DNA of 5,963 nucleotides. Source: Sulfurimonas sp. (lineage in GTDB: Bacteria > Campylobacterota > Campylobacteria > Campylobacterales > Sulfurimonadaceae). Shown piece by piece: positions 4,846-5,963 of the stretch (its first letter is position 1; every line of letters starts with the position of its first letter). Made by a program: the position numbers and the translations under genes. The stretch is from NCBI GenBank assembly GCA_030646745.1, contig JAUSKV010000071.1, positions 1 through 5,963 on the forward strand. Reading direction: 5' to 3'. The notes beneath the pieces are model-generated. The model saw only the letters and a program-made list of their open reading frames with translations, was not told where the DNA came from and made no database searches.

Positions 4846-5963
4846 ATGAATAATAAAATTACCTCTCTTATCAATGCGCAGTCAGCTTTTATATCAGCAA
4901 AAGAGATAATCCTTTGGGATTGGATTGCATACGACTCCCCAAAACAAATCTTACTCCAACATGAAATTGAGCCAGAGGAGTTTATCACTAAATATGCTGC
5001 GGGAGTTTTTGACTATTTTATGAGTTTAATTGCAGGCAGAGTCGAGGTTGGTGGCTGCCCTGTGATGGAACATCTATTAACATATTTAAAAGATAAAGAC
5101 ATAAGTGCAGATGAATTGTTTGAAATATGTAGTCACTTTCGTCGTGCAATGATTAACTTCTCCTATGATGCAGGTTTAAACAGTAGAAATATTTCTGATG
5201 AAATTTCATATGTTTTTGATAAAAATTTCAGAGGAATTTTAAAATTTTATACAGATACTATTTTTCAAAAACTTATTGATGCAAAACTGGAGGCTTTAAA
5301 CGCCTCACGGGCAAAAGAGTACTTTTTATCAAATATGTCGCACGAGATTAGAACTCCGCTTAATGCAATTTTGGGCTTTGTCAATCTGTTAATAGATGAT
5401 GATATTTCTAAAAAGCATAGAAAATATCTTGATATTATTCAAAATAGCGGTGAAAATCTTCTGAGTATTATTAACGACATTTTAGATTTTTCAAAACTTC
5501 GCAGCGGTGAGTTCACAATAGAACCTAAAATATTCTCTCTTCATGATGAAATAAGCCACACAATGGAGCTTTTTATTGCGAGTGCTACAAGCAAAGATAT
5601 AACAATAGCCTCATTTATTGACCCAGAAATTCCAAAAGAGTTGTACGGGGATTCGCTAAGAATAAAACAGATTCTATCCAATTTTTTAAGTAATGCCATA
5701 AAGTTTACAAAGAGCGGTGGTGTTATCTCCGTAGAGGCAAGTTGTGAAAATAAACTTCTAAAAATTAGCGTTGAAGATAATGGTATAGGAATAGAAAAAC
5801 AGGATATTAAAAAAATATTTACAGCCTTCGTTCAGGCTCAACATTGCGAACAAAGCAACTGCTCCGGAACAGGTCTTGGTCTGTCAATTTGCAATCAACT
5901 GGCACTTCACATGGGCGGCAGAGTGAACGTTGAATCTACTATAGGCAAGGGAAGCCTGTTTTG
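4846..5963 (+). CDS. Soluble sensor histidine kinase, HisKA type (3' partial)
   Basis: Autophosphorylating sensor kinase; 372 codons are visible before the window ends. Residues 1-140 are a mostly helical domain without membrane segments. Its pattern (VFDYFMSLIAGRVEVGG, then LFEICSHFRRAMINF) vaguely recalls RsbR/globin-like sensor domains but is not recognised. A helical linker (about 140-160) leads to the H-box SNMSHEIRTPLN with phospho-acceptor His166. The ATP-binding domain follows: N-box SNFLSNAIKF (Asn283), G1 DNGIGI (311-316), F-box at 325-328 and G2 GTGLGLS (341-347). All catalytic boxes are intact. The end, IGKGSLF, is normally within a few residues of the ATPase domain end; receiver domains may follow but cannot be seen. 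The ATG has no good Shine-Dalgarno sequence and lies 15 nt after the upstream stop, pointing to translational coupling with the deformylase-like gene. The target regulator is unknown. Confidence 0.93.
   Translation, partial: MNNKITSLINAQSAFISAKEIILWDWIAYDSPKQILLQHEIEPEEFITKYAAGVFDYFMSLIAGRVEVGGCPVMEHLLTYLKDKDISADELFEICSHFRRAMINFSYDAGLNSRNISDEISYVFDKNFRGILKFYTDTIFQKLIDAKLEALNASRAKEYFLSNMSHEIRTPLNAILGFVNLLIDDDISKKHRKYLDIIQNSGENLLSIINDILDFSKLRSGEFTIEPKIFSLHDEISHTMELFIASATSKDITIASFIDPEIPKELYGDSLRIKQILSNFLSNAIKFTKSGGVISVEASCENKLLKISVEDNGIGIEKQDIKKIFTAFVQAQHCEQSNCSGTGLGLSICNQLALHMGGRVNVESTIGKGSLF

Noticed and set aside
1..5963. CRISPR array, tRNA, rRNA, insertion sequence or phage attachment site
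   Set aside because: No regularly spaced direct repeats, cloverleaf sequences, transposase motifs or flanking repeats were seen on either strand.

Overview
The window looks like chromosomal DNA of a Campylobacterota (epsilonproteobacterial) sulfur oxidiser, close to Sulfurimonas. The clues are an AT-rich sequence, a sulfide:quinone oxidoreductase, short AT-rich spacers and a HisKA-type sensor kinase. This assignment is an inference from gene content and protein style, not from a search. All genes are on the + strand.

Layout. (1) 2-2062: the 3' four-fifths of pepN, a zinc aminopeptidase N whose start lies before the window. (2) 2063-2231: an AT-rich spacer with a weak hairpin and a possible promoter. 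(3) 2232-3701: a complete sulfide:quinone oxidoreductase gene with codon use suggesting high expression; a terminator-like hairpin overlaps its stop codon. (4) 3756-3920: a 54-residue basic/hydrophobic protein with a strong ribosome binding site, probably real and possibly membrane-associated. (5) 3845-4003: a run of inverted repeats ending the sqr unit and leading into the next one. (6) 4021-4830: a 269-residue protein whose first ~155 residues follow the peptide deformylase fold, with the active-site cysteine and both metal-binding histidines replaced, followed by three membrane helices and a CxxC loop. (7) 4846-5963: a soluble histidine kinase, cut off by the window end, starting 15 nt after the previous stop codon and in the same frame.

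How the genes may work together. sqr and the small protein probably form one sulfide-oxidation unit, with SQR reducing the membrane quinone pool. The deformylase-like membrane protein and the kinase appear to be one translation-coupled unit. A plausible but unproven reading is a two-piece sensor, in which a catalytically dead deformylase fold on a membrane anchor passes a signal to a kinase that has no membrane segment. pepN looks like an unrelated housekeeping neighbour.

The most unusual items are the degenerate membrane-anchored deformylase homologue with its adjacent kinase, and the small protein behind sqr. No rRNA, tRNA, CRISPR array, insertion sequence or minus-strand gene was found.
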